Assembly (NCBI GenBank): GCA_947497295.1
Contig: CANMFU010000015.1
Location: 1-49,178, forward strand
DNA length: 49,178 nt
Direction: 5' to 3'
Source of the DNA: an uncultured Roseovarius sp.
Lineage (GTDB): Bacteria; Pseudomonadota; Alphaproteobacteria; Rhodobacterales; Rhodobacteraceae
Each line of letters begins with the position of its first letter. Positions within the stretch are counted from its first letter, which is position 1. The position numbers were made by a program, and so were the translations under genes. This document shows positions 1 to 9,325 of this stretch, piece after piece. The notes below the pieces were generated by a model. The model worked only from the letters and a program-made list of their open reading frames with translations. It had not been told where the DNA came from and did no database searches.

Positions 1-48
1 TGCATCGACGACCTCATGCCGTGGGCATTCCAAAAGCCGTCAAGCTGA
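1..48 (+). pseudogene. C-terminal end of an IS66-family-like transposase (partial)
   Basis: Reading in frame from base 1, the last 15 codons before a TGA at 46-48 give a tail with the core IDDLMPWAF. This resembles the conserved end of IS66-family TnpC proteins, which commonly close with an I-D-x-L-x-P-W motif. The rest of the gene lies outside the window, so intactness cannot be judged. The call rests on a short motif and on the element end that follows it; it could be a remnant rather than a complete insertion sequence. Confidence 0.55.
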
Positions 49-77
49 AACCCCGGCGGGGCTCAGGCACCGCTTAC
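49..77 (+). mobile_element. Putative right end of an IS66-family element
   Basis: Just after the transposase-like stop codon the sequence runs through a G+C-rich stretch and ends in CACCGCTTAC at 68-77. Its complement starts GTAAGCGGTG, and IS66-family terminal repeats usually begin GTAAGCG. The following eight bases (78-85) would be one copy of the target duplication, but the other element end is outside the window, so this cannot be verified. Confidence 0.5.
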
Positions 78-330
78 GGTTTACCTGCGCAAACAGGGCA
101 CCTTAAATCATCGGTCATGTGGAGTTAGCACCAGCATACGCAATCGCGCACCATTAACCCCTGCTGACGATGTGGTCGGCCTCGTAATCCCCTACTCCAA
201 CGCCCGGCACTTTATCCTGTCTAACGTCACGGACAGAGGGTCGAGTTAACTTGGATCAGTCGAGCTCAGTGATATCTGCACATCATCAGCGTTTCCAGTT
301 TTACTGATAGCGCAGACGCCGTCTGCGCGA
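78..330. other. Intergenic stretch with no recognised gene
   Basis: About 250 bases lie between the putative IS66 end and the hemA stop codon. An open frame on the plus strand ends at 247-249 but resembles no family I know. Near hemA there is an 8-bp hairpin (310-317 with 321-328, loop GCC) directly downstream of the hemA stop. It has no U-tract on the hemA strand, so it is at best a weak terminator or a 3' stabilising structure. Confidence 0.5.
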
Positions 331-1554
331 CTACTGCGCGGCAACCGGCTTTCGGGCCAGTTCGCATTGGCCCCACAATTCCTGCAAGGCCAGTATCAAA
401 CATTCGATATCGGCCTGCGAATGGACGGGGGATGGCGTGATCCGCAGCCTTTCCGTTCCTTTCGGGACGGTAGGGTAGTTGATAGGCTGGATATACAGGC
501 CAAACCTGTCCAGCAGCAGATCCGAGATATACTTGCACTTGACTGGATCCCCGACAATCACAGGAATGATATGGCTGTCATTCTTCAGATGCGGAATGCC
601 GACAGCGTCCAGACGCGCGCGGACCTGTGCAACGCGCTGCTTGTGCAGATCCCGCTCGACCGTGCTGGATTTCAGATGTCGCACCGACGCTGCCGCGCCG
701 GCCGCGATCGCAGGCGGCAAGGCCGTGGTGAAAATAAAGCCGCTGGCAAAACTGCGCACGAAATCACACAGGTTCGCAGAGGCGGCAATATATCCGCCCA
801 TGACACCGAACGCCTTGCCCAGCGTGCCCTCAATCACCGTTAACCGGTGCATCAGCCCTTCGCGTTCGGCAATGCCGCCGCCGCGCGGACCGTACAGGCC
901 GACGGCATGCACCTCATCCAGATAGGTCAACGCACCGTACCGGTCTGCCAGGTCGCAAATCTCACGAATGGGCGCGATGTCACCATCCATCGAATAGACG
1001 GATTCAAAGGCAATCAGCTTGGGCGCGTTGGCCGGGGCCGCGGCCAGCTTTGCCTCAAGATCGGCCAGATCATTATGTTTCCAGATAACTTTCTGCGCGC
1101 GGCTGTGACGAATTCCCTCAATCATCGAGGCGTGGTTCAGGGCGTCGGAAAAAACGATGCAACCGGGTATTTCAGACGCCAGCGTGCCCAGCGCCGCCCA
1201 GTTGGAAACATAACCCGAGGTGAACAGGAGCGCAGATTCCTTGCCGTGCAGGTCTGCCAGTTCGGCCTCCAGCAGGACATGATCATGAGTGGTGCCGGAA
1301 ATGTTGCGGGTGCCGCCCGCGCCCGCACCGCAGCGATCCAGCGCAGAGTGAATCGCCGACAGCACATCCGGATGCTGGCCCATGCCCAGATAATCATTGG
1401 AACACCAGACGGTGACATCGTGCCGCGCTGCGCCCGAATGACGCGTCGCCGCGGGGAAAGCGCCCCGATGACGGGCGAGATCGGTGAAAACGCGGTAATT
1501 CCCCTCGTCTTTCAGCCGATCCAGACGGTCCTTGAAATAAGTCTCATACGTCAT
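331..1554 (-). CDS. hemA: 5-aminolevulinate synthase
   Basis: This PLP enzyme condenses glycine with succinyl-CoA to 5-aminolevulinate, the first step of alphaproteobacterial tetrapyrrole synthesis, in the cytoplasm. The 407-residue protein has the family features: CSNDYLG near residue 51, GTRNISG near 81, the cofactor-binding region YLDEVHAVG near 211, and the PLP lysine in EGTLGKAFG (K247). The ATG at 1554 is chosen over an in-frame ATG at 1575 because a strong AGGAGG site lies just upstream of it (complement of 1562-1567). An FNR-type palindrome at 1611-1624 would put transcription start near 1576, again excluding the longer form. Alphaproteobacteria often carry a second ALA synthase; position next to nir genes suggests this copy supplies tetrapyrrole for cytochrome c and heme d1 during denitrification. 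Function is sure; the pathway-specific role is inferred. Confidence 0.95.
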   Translation of the reverse strand: MTYETYFKDRLDRLKDEGNYRVFTDLARHRGAFPAATRHSGAARHDVTVWCSNDYLGMGQHPDVLSAIHSALDRCGAGAGGTRNISGTTHDHVLLEAELADLHGKESALLFTSGYVSNWAALGTLASEIPGCIVFSDALNHASMIEGIRHSRAQKVIWKHNDLADLEAKLAAAPANAPKLIAFESVYSMDGDIAPIREICDLADRYGALTYLDEVHAVGLYGPRGGGIAEREGLMHRLTVIEGTLGKAFGVMGGYIAASANLCDFVRSFASGFIFTTALPPAIAAGAAASVRHLKSSTVERDLHKQRVAQVRARLDAVGIPHLKNDSHIIPVIVGDPVKCKYISDLLLDRFGLYIQPINYPTVPKGTERLRITPSPVHSQADIECLILALQELWGQCELARKPVAAQ

Positions 1555-1610
1555 GGCACGCCCTCCTTTACCCACAGCATAAAGGGTAACGCTCGCATCC
1601 CCGGCAAACC

Positions 1611-1624
1611 TTGACTATGGTCAA
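1611..1624 (-). promoter_or_regulatory. FNR/NNR-type binding site upstream of hemA
   Basis: TTGACTATGGTCAA is a TTGAC-N4-GTCAA palindrome, close to the FNR/DNR consensus TTGAT-N4-ATCAA. Its centre at 1617.5 is 41-42 bases from an expected hemA transcription start near 1576, the spacing of class II FNR activation, leaving about 22 bases of leader with the AGGAGG site. It lies in the divergent gap between hemA and the Crp/Fnr gene, so it might also affect the latter. Confidence 0.75.
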
Positions 1625-1769
1625 GGTCGGGCCGCTTGATACAGTCAGACCGACGGGTTAGAAGCGGCCGTCGCTTTACGGGCATCCGGCCCTGACGCGC
1701 AATCGCGCCTCCCCTATCCGCGCTGCCGCGCGTTAGGTATGACCTCAAAGATCAGCAGGAGCTTCTGGT

Positions 1770-2477
1770 ATGGTTTCGGACTTGGACCGACATGTCGCCA
1801 AAAACTCTCATTTAATGAAAAACCTCCCGGACCGTGTTGCCGACACTCTCTTGGCCGATGCCAAGTCCAATAAATACTGCCGGGGCGAAACCGTGTTCAT
1901 GCAGGGCGAAAAGGCTCAGATGATCCACATCGTCCTAGACGGGTGGATCAAACTGTACCGCATCGCCCCCAATGGAAACGAAGCGATCGTAAACGTGTTT
2001 ACCCGCAGCCATAGCTTTGGCGAGGCGGTGGCGCTTAAAGACGAAGACTACCCCGTTTCGGCGGAGGCTGTGACCGATTGCAAATTGCTGCTGATTCCGG
2101 CCCGGTCGATTGTCTCGATCATGAAGGAAGAGCCGGATTTATGTGTTGCGATCCTCGCGTCCACATTTCAGCACCTCCATGAAATGGTGTCCCAGCTGGA
2201 GCAGATCAAAGCGCGCACCGGCACGCAGCGGGTGGCCGAATTCCTGCTGGATCTGAGCAATTGCGAATCCGGCAGCTGCATGGTCGTCCTGCCTTATGAC
2301 AAAATACTGATTGCCGGGCGGCTGGGCATGAAACCGGAAAGCCTCTCCAGGGCATTTTCCAGATTGCAGGAGATCGGCGTGAAAATTACCAGAAACCATG
2401 CAACTATCAGCGATATCGACGCGCTGCGTAATTACGTCAGCGTGGATCCCGCCACCGCCTGGAACAAAGCATTATGA
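1770..2477 (+). CDS. Crp/Fnr-family regulator, NnrR/DNR type
   Basis: A 235-residue transcription factor. It has an N-terminal cyclic-nucleotide-binding-like beta-barrel (about residues 20-140), a dimerisation helix, and a C-terminal winged helix-turn-helix containing LIAGRLGMKPESLSRAFSRL. The E-x-x-S-R recognition pattern is that of FNR/DNR proteins that read TTGAT/TTGAC half sites, matching the three palindromes in this window. The cysteine cluster that binds the FNR iron-sulfur centre is absent, which favours an NO-responsive NnrR/DNR/NNR protein over an oxygen-sensing FNR. The start has AGGAG at 1757-1761, eight bases away. Its stop overlaps the next gene by four bases (ATGA), so the two are translationally coupled. 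It is the obvious candidate activator of the nir operon; this is inference from context. Confidence 0.85.
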   Translation: MVSDLDRHVAKNSHLMKNLPDRVADTLLADAKSNKYCRGETVFMQGEKAQMIHIVLDGWIKLYRIAPNGNEAIVNVFTRSHSFGEAVALKDEDYPVSAEAVTDCKLLLIPARSIVSIMKEEPDLCVAILASTFQHLHEMVSQLEQIKARTGTQRVAEFLLDLSNCESGSCMVVLPYDKILIAGRLGMKPESLSRAFSRLQEIGVKITRNHATISDIDALRNYVSVDPATAWNKAL

Positions 2478-3034
2478 CCGCTCTTGCCACCTCATTCGCC
2501 GCGATTGACGCGGCCAACGCCCACGACCCCGACATGGTCGAGGATCAGCCAGCCAGCCTGCTCTACGGCCAGCGGATGACGGCCGAGCAGACGCGGCTTT
2601 TCCCCGATGCGCGCGCGGCGCTTCAAATCGCCGCACGGGGGCAGCATATTGAACGCTGGGTTCTCCGGCGCGCAGACTATCCCGAGGGCCGCGAGGGATA
2701 TCTGACCTGGCGCCGCGATCTGGCGCGCCATCACGCGGACCGTGTCGGAAACATCATGGCCACGGCAGGCTATGACCAGCCCGAAATCGACGCGGCGCAC
2801 CGGATGCTTCTCAAACAGGGGATCAAGCGCGATCCGGACGTGCAGGCGCTGGAGGATGTGATCTGTTTTGTATTTCTGAAATGGTACTTTCAGCCGTTTT
2901 CCACCACGCAAAGCCCTGCAAAGCTGGAGCGGATCGTGCAAAAAACAGCCCTGAAAATGTCGCCGGAGGCCCGCGCCCGCGTTCTGGAAGAGTTCGATTT
3001 GCCTGCACCCTTCGACGGATTTTTCAAGGCCTGA
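2474..3034 (+). CDS. DUF4202 domain protein
   Basis: A 186-residue soluble protein resembling the DUF4202 family, which is often found beside nitrogen-oxide or sulfur metabolism genes and has no established activity. Visible features are conserved histidines and acidic residues in an all-helical sequence (for example IERWVLRRADYP near residue 60, LEDVICFVFLKWYF near 126), with no signal peptide or membrane segment. The ATG overlaps the stop of the Crp/Fnr gene, so both are likely made from one message. Family membership is recalled from sequence pattern, not searched. Confidence 0.75.
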   Translation: MTALATSFAAIDAANAHDPDMVEDQPASLLYGQRMTAEQTRLFPDARAALQIAARGQHIERWVLRRADYPEGREGYLTWRRDLARHHADRVGNIMATAGYDQPEIDAAHRMLLKQGIKRDPDVQALEDVICFVFLKWYFQPFSTTQSPAKLERIVQKTALKMSPEARARVLEEFDLPAPFDGFFKA

Positions 3035-3059
3035 CAAACCTTTGACAAACCATCGAAAA

Positions 3060-3078
3060 CCGGGCCAATCTGGCCCGG
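3060..3078 (-). terminator. Hairpin terminator between the DUF4202 gene and nirI
   Basis: CCGGGCCA-ATC-TGGCCCGG forms a perfect 8-bp stem with a 3-base loop between two convergent genes. On the minus strand it is followed by TTTTCGATGG, so it serves mainly nirI. On the plus strand there is no U-tract, and it would act weakly for the DUF4202 gene. Confidence 0.7.
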
Positions 3079-3097
3079 CTCGAACCCCCGAAATCTG

Positions 3098-5140
3098 TCA
3101 CTGACGCGCCCTGCGCTTCAGGACCGGGCAGGTTTGCGGATCGTTCAGAATGACCTGGCAGCGCAGGCAAAGGATGCATTCATTGGGGTTGATCCTCCCG
3201 ATCGGGTCAATCGCACCCACCGTGCATTTGGTCTCGCACAGCCTGCATTCCCGTCCGCATTGCGGGCGCCGGTGCAGCCAGTCGAATATCTTCAGCTTGG
3301 CAGGGATCGCCAGCGCGGCCCCAAGCGGGCAAAGGAATCGGCAATAGAACCGCTCGATGAACAGCCCCGCAATGAGCAGCACCAGCACAAAGGCGACAAA
3401 CGGCCAGGCGCGCATCATTCGCATTGATATCGCTGTCTTGAACGGTTCGACCTCTGCCAGAATCAGCGCCTCGCGCATCGAATAGAACGACAGACCGAGA
3501 ATCGCCATGAAGAGTGTGTATTTTATCATCCAAAGCCGCTCGTGCAGCGCATGCGGCACGGTGATCTGAGGAACGCGCAGCCGCCGGGCGACAAGGTTCG
3601 AGAGCTCCTGCAAGGCGCCGAACGGGCACAGCCAGCCACAAAAGACGCCCCTGCCCCAGAAGAGCATGCCCAGCGCCACCCCCGCCCACAGGGTGAAAAT
3701 CACCGGCTCGATCAGGAACGTCTCCCATCGGAAACCGGTCAGCAGCGACTGCGCAAATGCGATCACCTGAACCACAGATAGCTGCGCGTTCAGCACCCAG
3801 CCCAGCCAGACCAGTGTAAGGCTGAGAAACCCAACCCGAATGCCGATCCACAGACGTTTGCGGCGCACCAGCTGTTCCTGGAACAGCAGGATCAGGGTCA
3901 GGGCAATTTGCATCGCGGCGACGCTGATGACGGCAAATTTCTTTTCCTCCCAGGTGCGGTGCCACAGTGGCGCTGCCTCGGGTGGTGGGGCCTGCACAAA
4001 TGCCGCAGGCAGCTGATAGTCCAGCGCTATGGGATACGACAGATCCTCGCCGGAGGCCGCCGCGCGCTCTGCGGTCAGCATCAGCGTGAATGGCTGTGTC
4101 GGCTCGAACCCGGGGCCGCCGACATGGAACAAGCTGCGCTCCTTGAACGGCGGGGCATCGTCAAGCGCGAGCTTGTCGATTCGGGTGTAGCCTTTTTCGG
4201 TCAGCGGAAACTCCACGCCCTCCTGCATCACCGTCAGGCGTTCAAACACACCGCTGCGGCGCCATTTGGTGCCGCGGTGCGAATACAGCCCGTGCGAGCC
4301 GACGAACAGAACATGCTCGTTCGGGCCAAGGGCGGCAGCCGTCCTGTTATACTGTTGTTCGCCCAGAATGTTGCGTCCGATTGTCGGCGGATCAGCCAGC
4401 GCCGCCCAGAGCGCGACAAAAGGTCCCGAACCCTCGGGAATCTCCGGCTTGGCGCCCGGCATGGCCGCGCGTGCCTCGCTGAGGGTGACGGTACTGGAAC
4501 GCACTGCGCCGATCGTTTCAAGCTCAGCCCAGCTGCGCGGCTCGAAACTCAGCCTGTCAATACCGCCCCCCGGCACCAACCCACGGCCGATCGCCAAAAG
4601 CCGCGCGGTGCGGAGGATTGAATCGCGGATAACGCCAGTCGTGACCGTTGCGCGGGAAATGATGTCAGGCATATCAGGACCGCTGCGGGCGCCTTCGGGG
4701 TCCAGCAGGTCCACCCCGGAGAAGCCTGCCACAAACCGTTCGATATCCTGATCAGACAGCCCCAGCGTTAGAATCGGCTCGCTGTGGCGCACCAGACGCG
4801 CGCCGGAAATGGTGCCGTCCGGGGACACGGCCACCAGAACATCCACCGGACGTCCGGAGTAGCCGACTGACTGGATTATTTCCCAAGTCGACGCGATATG
4901 CCCAATATTATTCGCACCTTGCGATACTGACCACCCCGGCACGGCGGCCTCGGTTCGGGTAACGTTGGGCAGATCTTTCAGCCCGAAAAGCGATGCGGCC
5001 ACCTCGCGGGTCGGCGGGATTACTGAAACCTCATCCCATGTTTCGGAACGCGCGCCCTGAGCAGACGCCTCGCCTGACGCGAAAACCCCGCCAATGAGGC
5101 AGAAAACGCCAAAAACCATGAGAAGAATATATCGCATCAT
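3098..5140 (-). CDS. nirI: NirI, NosR/NirI-family membrane flavo-iron-sulfur protein
   Basis: NirI of Paracoccus is needed for nirS expression or nitrite reductase activity; its relative NosR feeds electrons to nitrous oxide reductase. The 680-residue protein has the expected order: signal peptide (about 1-28), periplasmic FMN-binding domain with the candidate flavinylation site D159-I-I-S-R-A-T165, membrane segments between about 400 and 600, two CxxxCP motifs (C501/C505 and C600/C604), and a cytoplasmic ferredoxin-like tail with C628, C632, C635, C639 and C655, C658, C661, C671. It is divergent from nirS with an FNR-type box in the 111-base gap. The flavinylation motif has Arg where the usual motif has Gly, though the Thr that would carry FMN is kept. 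NosR is the alternative name, but the position next to nirS supports NirI. Confidence 0.9.
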   Translation of the reverse strand: MMRYILLMVFGVFCLIGGVFASGEASAQGARSETWDEVSVIPPTREVAASLFGLKDLPNVTRTEAAVPGWSVSQGANNIGHIASTWEIIQSVGYSGRPVDVLVAVSPDGTISGARLVRHSEPILTLGLSDQDIERFVAGFSGVDLLDPEGARSGPDMPDIISRATVTTGVIRDSILRTARLLAIGRGLVPGGGIDRLSFEPRSWAELETIGAVRSSTVTLSEARAAMPGAKPEIPEGSGPFVALWAALADPPTIGRNILGEQQYNRTAAALGPNEHVLFVGSHGLYSHRGTKWRRSGVFERLTVMQEGVEFPLTEKGYTRIDKLALDDAPPFKERSLFHVGGPGFEPTQPFTLMLTAERAAASGEDLSYPIALDYQLPAAFVQAPPPEAAPLWHRTWEEKKFAVISVAAMQIALTLILLFQEQLVRRKRLWIGIRVGFLSLTLVWLGWVLNAQLSVVQVIAFAQSLLTGFRWETFLIEPVIFTLWAGVALGMLFWGRGVFCGWLCPFGALQELSNLVARRLRVPQITVPHALHERLWMIKYTLFMAILGLSFYSMREALILAEVEPFKTAISMRMMRAWPFVAFVLVLLIAGLFIERFYCRFLCPLGAALAIPAKLKIFDWLHRRPQCGRECRLCETKCTVGAIDPIGRINPNECILCLRCQVILNDPQTCPVLKRRARQ

Positions 5141-5173
5141 GTCCCTTTCTCCACCTCCGACGCCGACTCTGCC

Positions 5174-5187
5174 TTAACGAAAGTCAA
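5174..5187 (+). promoter_or_regulatory. FNR/NNR-type binding site between nirI and nirS
   Basis: TTAACGAAAGTCAA differs from TTGAC-N4-GTCAA by one base. Its centre (5180.5) would place a class II start near 5222, giving nirS a leader of about 30 bases; in the other direction a start would fall on the nirI ATG. A second, poorer half-site pair (TTGAT at 5199-5203) lies in the same gap. Control by the Crp/Fnr regulator at 1770-2477 is inferred. Confidence 0.65.
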
Positions 5188-5233
5188 GGACGAGAGCTTG
5201 ATCCACAGTCACGATTGCGTCAACCTTACGTAG

Positions 5234-7006
<1,773 letters not shown>

Positions 7007-7015
7007 CGCGGGCCT

Positions 7016-7044
7016 TTTGGGGGCCGCTTTGAGCGGCCCCCAAA
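7016..7044 (+). terminator. Strong hairpin after nirS (attenuating terminator or mRNA stabiliser)
   Basis: A 13-bp perfect stem (7016-7028 with 7032-7044) with a TTG loop lies ten bases after the nirS stop and only 42 bases before nirE. The T-tract that follows is short (TCTTTC). Such an element between an abundant structural gene and cofactor genes would let some transcription pass while protecting the nirS 3' end. Confidence 0.7.
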
Positions 7045-7086
7045 TCTTTCGTAAAATTACCGATCTGATATCTAGGAAATCGTCCA

Positions 7087-7866
7087 ATGACACCTGTGGG
7101 CAAAGTTTATCTCGTCGGGGCTGGCCCCGGCGATCCAGAGCTAATGACCTTGCGTGCCGTTCGGATGCTCGGCGAAGCCGATTCTGTCGTATACGACCGT
7201 CTGGTTTCACCTGAAATCCTGGCACTGGCACCCAAGAACGCTGCTATGGTTCCAGTAGGCAAAGCTCCCAAGTGCCACACGGTGCCGCAGGATCAAATCA
7301 ACGAAATTCTGGCTGTACGCGCCTTGGCGGGCGAAACCGTTGTCCGCCTCAAGGGCGGCGATCCGATGATTTTCGGGCGAGGCTCGGAAGAGGCGGCCTA
7401 TCTGGACGCCTTCGGCATCGCTGTCGAATACGCGCCCGGTATCACGGCGGCACAAGGCATGGCGTCCGCGACCGGCGTTCCGCTGACCCATCGTGGTCTG
7501 GCAAATGGCGTGCGATTCGTCACCGGACATCTGGCCGCTGACAAGACGTTGGAGCTGAACTGGGCAAGCCTCGCCGATATCGACACGACATTGGTGGTCT
7601 ATATGGGCGCGTCCAGCATCTCTGAGATTGCGCTGAAATTGATGCGCGCGGGCCTACCGGCGAATCTGCCGGTCTTGGCCGTGTCCAACGTAACAACCCC
7701 GCGCGAAATGCGTATGCTGTCACAGCTTGGCCAGATTGGCGTGGATGCGCAGGCGCAATCCCTGCAAACGCCCGTCCTGTTTGTAATCGGACGGGTTGCG
7801 TCACTGTATCAAAGCGCGGCCCTTCCTTTTAATCCGCAAATTGCCGAGGCAATAGCCGGTGAATAA
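7087..7866 (+). CDS. nirE: Uroporphyrinogen-III C-methyltransferase for heme d1
   Basis: SAM-dependent enzyme that methylates uroporphyrinogen III twice to precorrin-2, the committed step towards siroheme and heme d1. The 259-residue protein has the SUMT signature: VGAGPGDPELMTLRAV near residue 10, VVRLKGGDPMIFGRGSEE near 83, and YAPGITAAQGMASATGVPLTHRG-type region near 118. It is a stand-alone SUMT without the CysG dehydrogenase/ferrochelatase domain, so those steps must come from other proteins. It lies directly after nirS, and its stop overlaps the GTG start of nirC by eight bases, indicating coupled translation. Confidence 0.95.
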   Translation: MTPVGKVYLVGAGPGDPELMTLRAVRMLGEADSVVYDRLVSPEILALAPKNAAMVPVGKAPKCHTVPQDQINEILAVRALAGETVVRLKGGDPMIFGRGSEEAAYLDAFGIAVEYAPGITAAQGMASATGVPLTHRGLANGVRFVTGHLAADKTLELNWASLADIDTTLVVYMGASSISEIALKLMRAGLPANLPVLAVSNVTTPREMRMLSQLGQIGVDAQAQSLQTPVLFVIGRVASLYQSAALPFNPQIAEAIAGE

Positions 7867-8176
7867 GGCCCTGATATTTGCGTGCTGCGTCAGCGCATCA
7901 TTCGCAAGCGCTGCATTTGCCGCCGAGCCGCCGCTAGACGCTCAGTCGCTCGAACATTTCGTGCGTCACGATTGCGGTTCTTGCCATGGCATGTCACTCA
8001 AGGGTGGACTGGGTCCGGACATACGCGCCGAAGCGTTGCAAAAATATGATCCGGAAACTCTGGGCAGCGTGATCAAGGACGGTATCCCCGGAACTGCAAT
8101 GCCACCATGGGGACCTTTGATGACTGAATCCGAAATTGACTGGATCGTCGAGTATCTTTTGACAGGAGATGAGTGA
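7859..8176 (+). CDS. nirC: Periplasmic c-type cytochrome NirC (c55X type)
   Basis: A 105-residue monoheme cytochrome with a signal peptide (about 1-22) and CGSCH heme site (C39, C42, H43). A Met in GTAMPPWG near residue 81 is the likely sixth ligand. NirC proteins donate electrons to NirS or take part in late heme d1 assembly. The GTG start at 7859 lies inside the end of nirE; the stop overlaps the nirF start region. Confidence 0.9.
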   Translation: MNKALIFACCVSASFASAAFAAEPPLDAQSLEHFVRHDCGSCHGMSLKGGLGPDIRAEALQKYDPETLGSVIKDGIPGTAMPPWGPLMTESEIDWIVEYLLTGDE

Positions 8177-9321
8177 TGCAAACGCAACTGACGGCCTTGG
8201 TGCTGTCGCTGTCACTCTTTGGCACAGCAACGCTGGCTCAGCCGACCGGCGATCTAGGCCTTGTCGTTGAACGCGCCGACGGCGCGCTGCTGGTGGTTGA
8301 TCAGTCTGATCGCGCCAGTATCGGCCGCATAACCGGCCTTGGTGATCTGTCGCATGCCTCGCTGGTCTATTCGCCGGATCAACGGTTTGCCTACGTGTTC
8401 GGTCGCGATGGCGGTCTGACCAAGGTCGACATTCTGGAGCAAACCGTTGTGGGCCGCATCATGCAGGCCGGAAATGCGATAGGTGGCGCCATATCCGACG
8501 ATGGCCGCTATGTAGCCGTGTCCAACTACGAACCCGGCGGGGTGCGCATATTTGACGCCGAAACTCTAGACCTCGTGACCGACATTCCAACCCAGTCCAA
8601 AACCGTCGGCTTGGTCGATATTCCGGGCACCAAATTCGTGTTCAGCCTTTGGGACGCCGGTGAGACGTGGATCGTCGATATGTCGGGCGATGCGCCGGGC
8701 ATCACCAAGATTGCCGGAATGGGCACCAATCCCTATGACGCATTGGTCACCTCTGACGGGCGCACTTATATCGCCGGACTTTTCGGTGAGGACCATCTGA
8801 CAGCGCTGGATCTTTGGCAGGACGACCCCAAACCGATGCAGATCCTCGATGGCTATTCCGCCGGGCGCGAAGGGCTGCCGGTGTACAAGATGCCCCATCT
8901 GGAGGGCTGGGCGTTGGCAGGGACGGATTTCGTACTGCCCGCAGTCGGCCAGCGCGAGGTCCTTTGGGTCGATGCGCGCAGCCTCGAGCAGACCGGGCAA
9001 ACAGAAACCTATGGTCAGCCGATCTTTGCGATGGCGCGCCCTGACGGACGGCAGGTCTGGGTCAATTTTGCCCATCCACTGAACGATACGATTCAAGTCA
9101 TCGATTCACTGACAAAAAAGGTGATTCACCAGTTCACACCCGGCCCCGGCGTCCTACATATGGAATTCACACCGCGCGGACATGAGGTCTGGTTGTCGGT
9201 GCGCGATGCCGACAAGGTGATGGTCTATGACACGCAAACCTTCGAAAAACTGCGGGAAATTGACGCGCTCAGCCCATCGGGAATTTTCTTCACCAGCCGC
9301 GCCCACAAGACAGGGCTGTAG
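8176..9321 (+). CDS. nirF: Heme d1 biosynthesis protein NirF
   Basis: A 381-residue periplasmic protein with a Sec signal (about 1-21) and a single domain of the heme d1 propeller family, without a cytochrome c domain. NirF is essential for d1 formation and acts between NirJ and NirN on a late intermediate. The ATG at 8176 has AGGAG at 8164-8168, seven bases away; a GTG one codon upstream is possible but less well spaced. It follows nirC by overlap of a single base, so translation is coupled. Confidence 0.93.
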   Translation: MQTQLTALVLSLSLFGTATLAQPTGDLGLVVERADGALLVVDQSDRASIGRITGLGDLSHASLVYSPDQRFAYVFGRDGGLTKVDILEQTVVGRIMQAGNAIGGAISDDGRYVAVSNYEPGGVRIFDAETLDLVTDIPTQSKTVGLVDIPGTKFVFSLWDAGETWIVDMSGDAPGITKIAGMGTNPYDALVTSDGRTYIAGLFGEDHLTALDLWQDDPKPMQILDGYSAGREGLPVYKMPHLEGWALAGTDFVLPAVGQREVLWVDARSLEQTGQTETYGQPIFAMARPDGRQVWVNFAHPLNDTIQVIDSLTKKVIHQFTPGPGVLHMEFTPRGHEVWLSVRDADKVMVYDTQTFEKLREIDALSPSGIFFTSRAHKTGL

Positions 9322-9325
9322 GGCC

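Noticed and set aside
245..258. TTAACTTGGATCAG as an FNR-type site
   Set aside because: It has mismatches in both half sites and lies downstream of hemA, with no gene in the window starting after it.
310..328. Hairpin after hemA as a rho-independent terminator
   Set aside because: The stem is good, but no U-tract follows on the hemA strand; kept only as a note in the intergenic entry.
266..843. Open frames overlapping the 3' part of hemA on both strands
   Set aside because: They are out-of-frame shadows of hemA with no family resemblance and no ribosome-binding sites.
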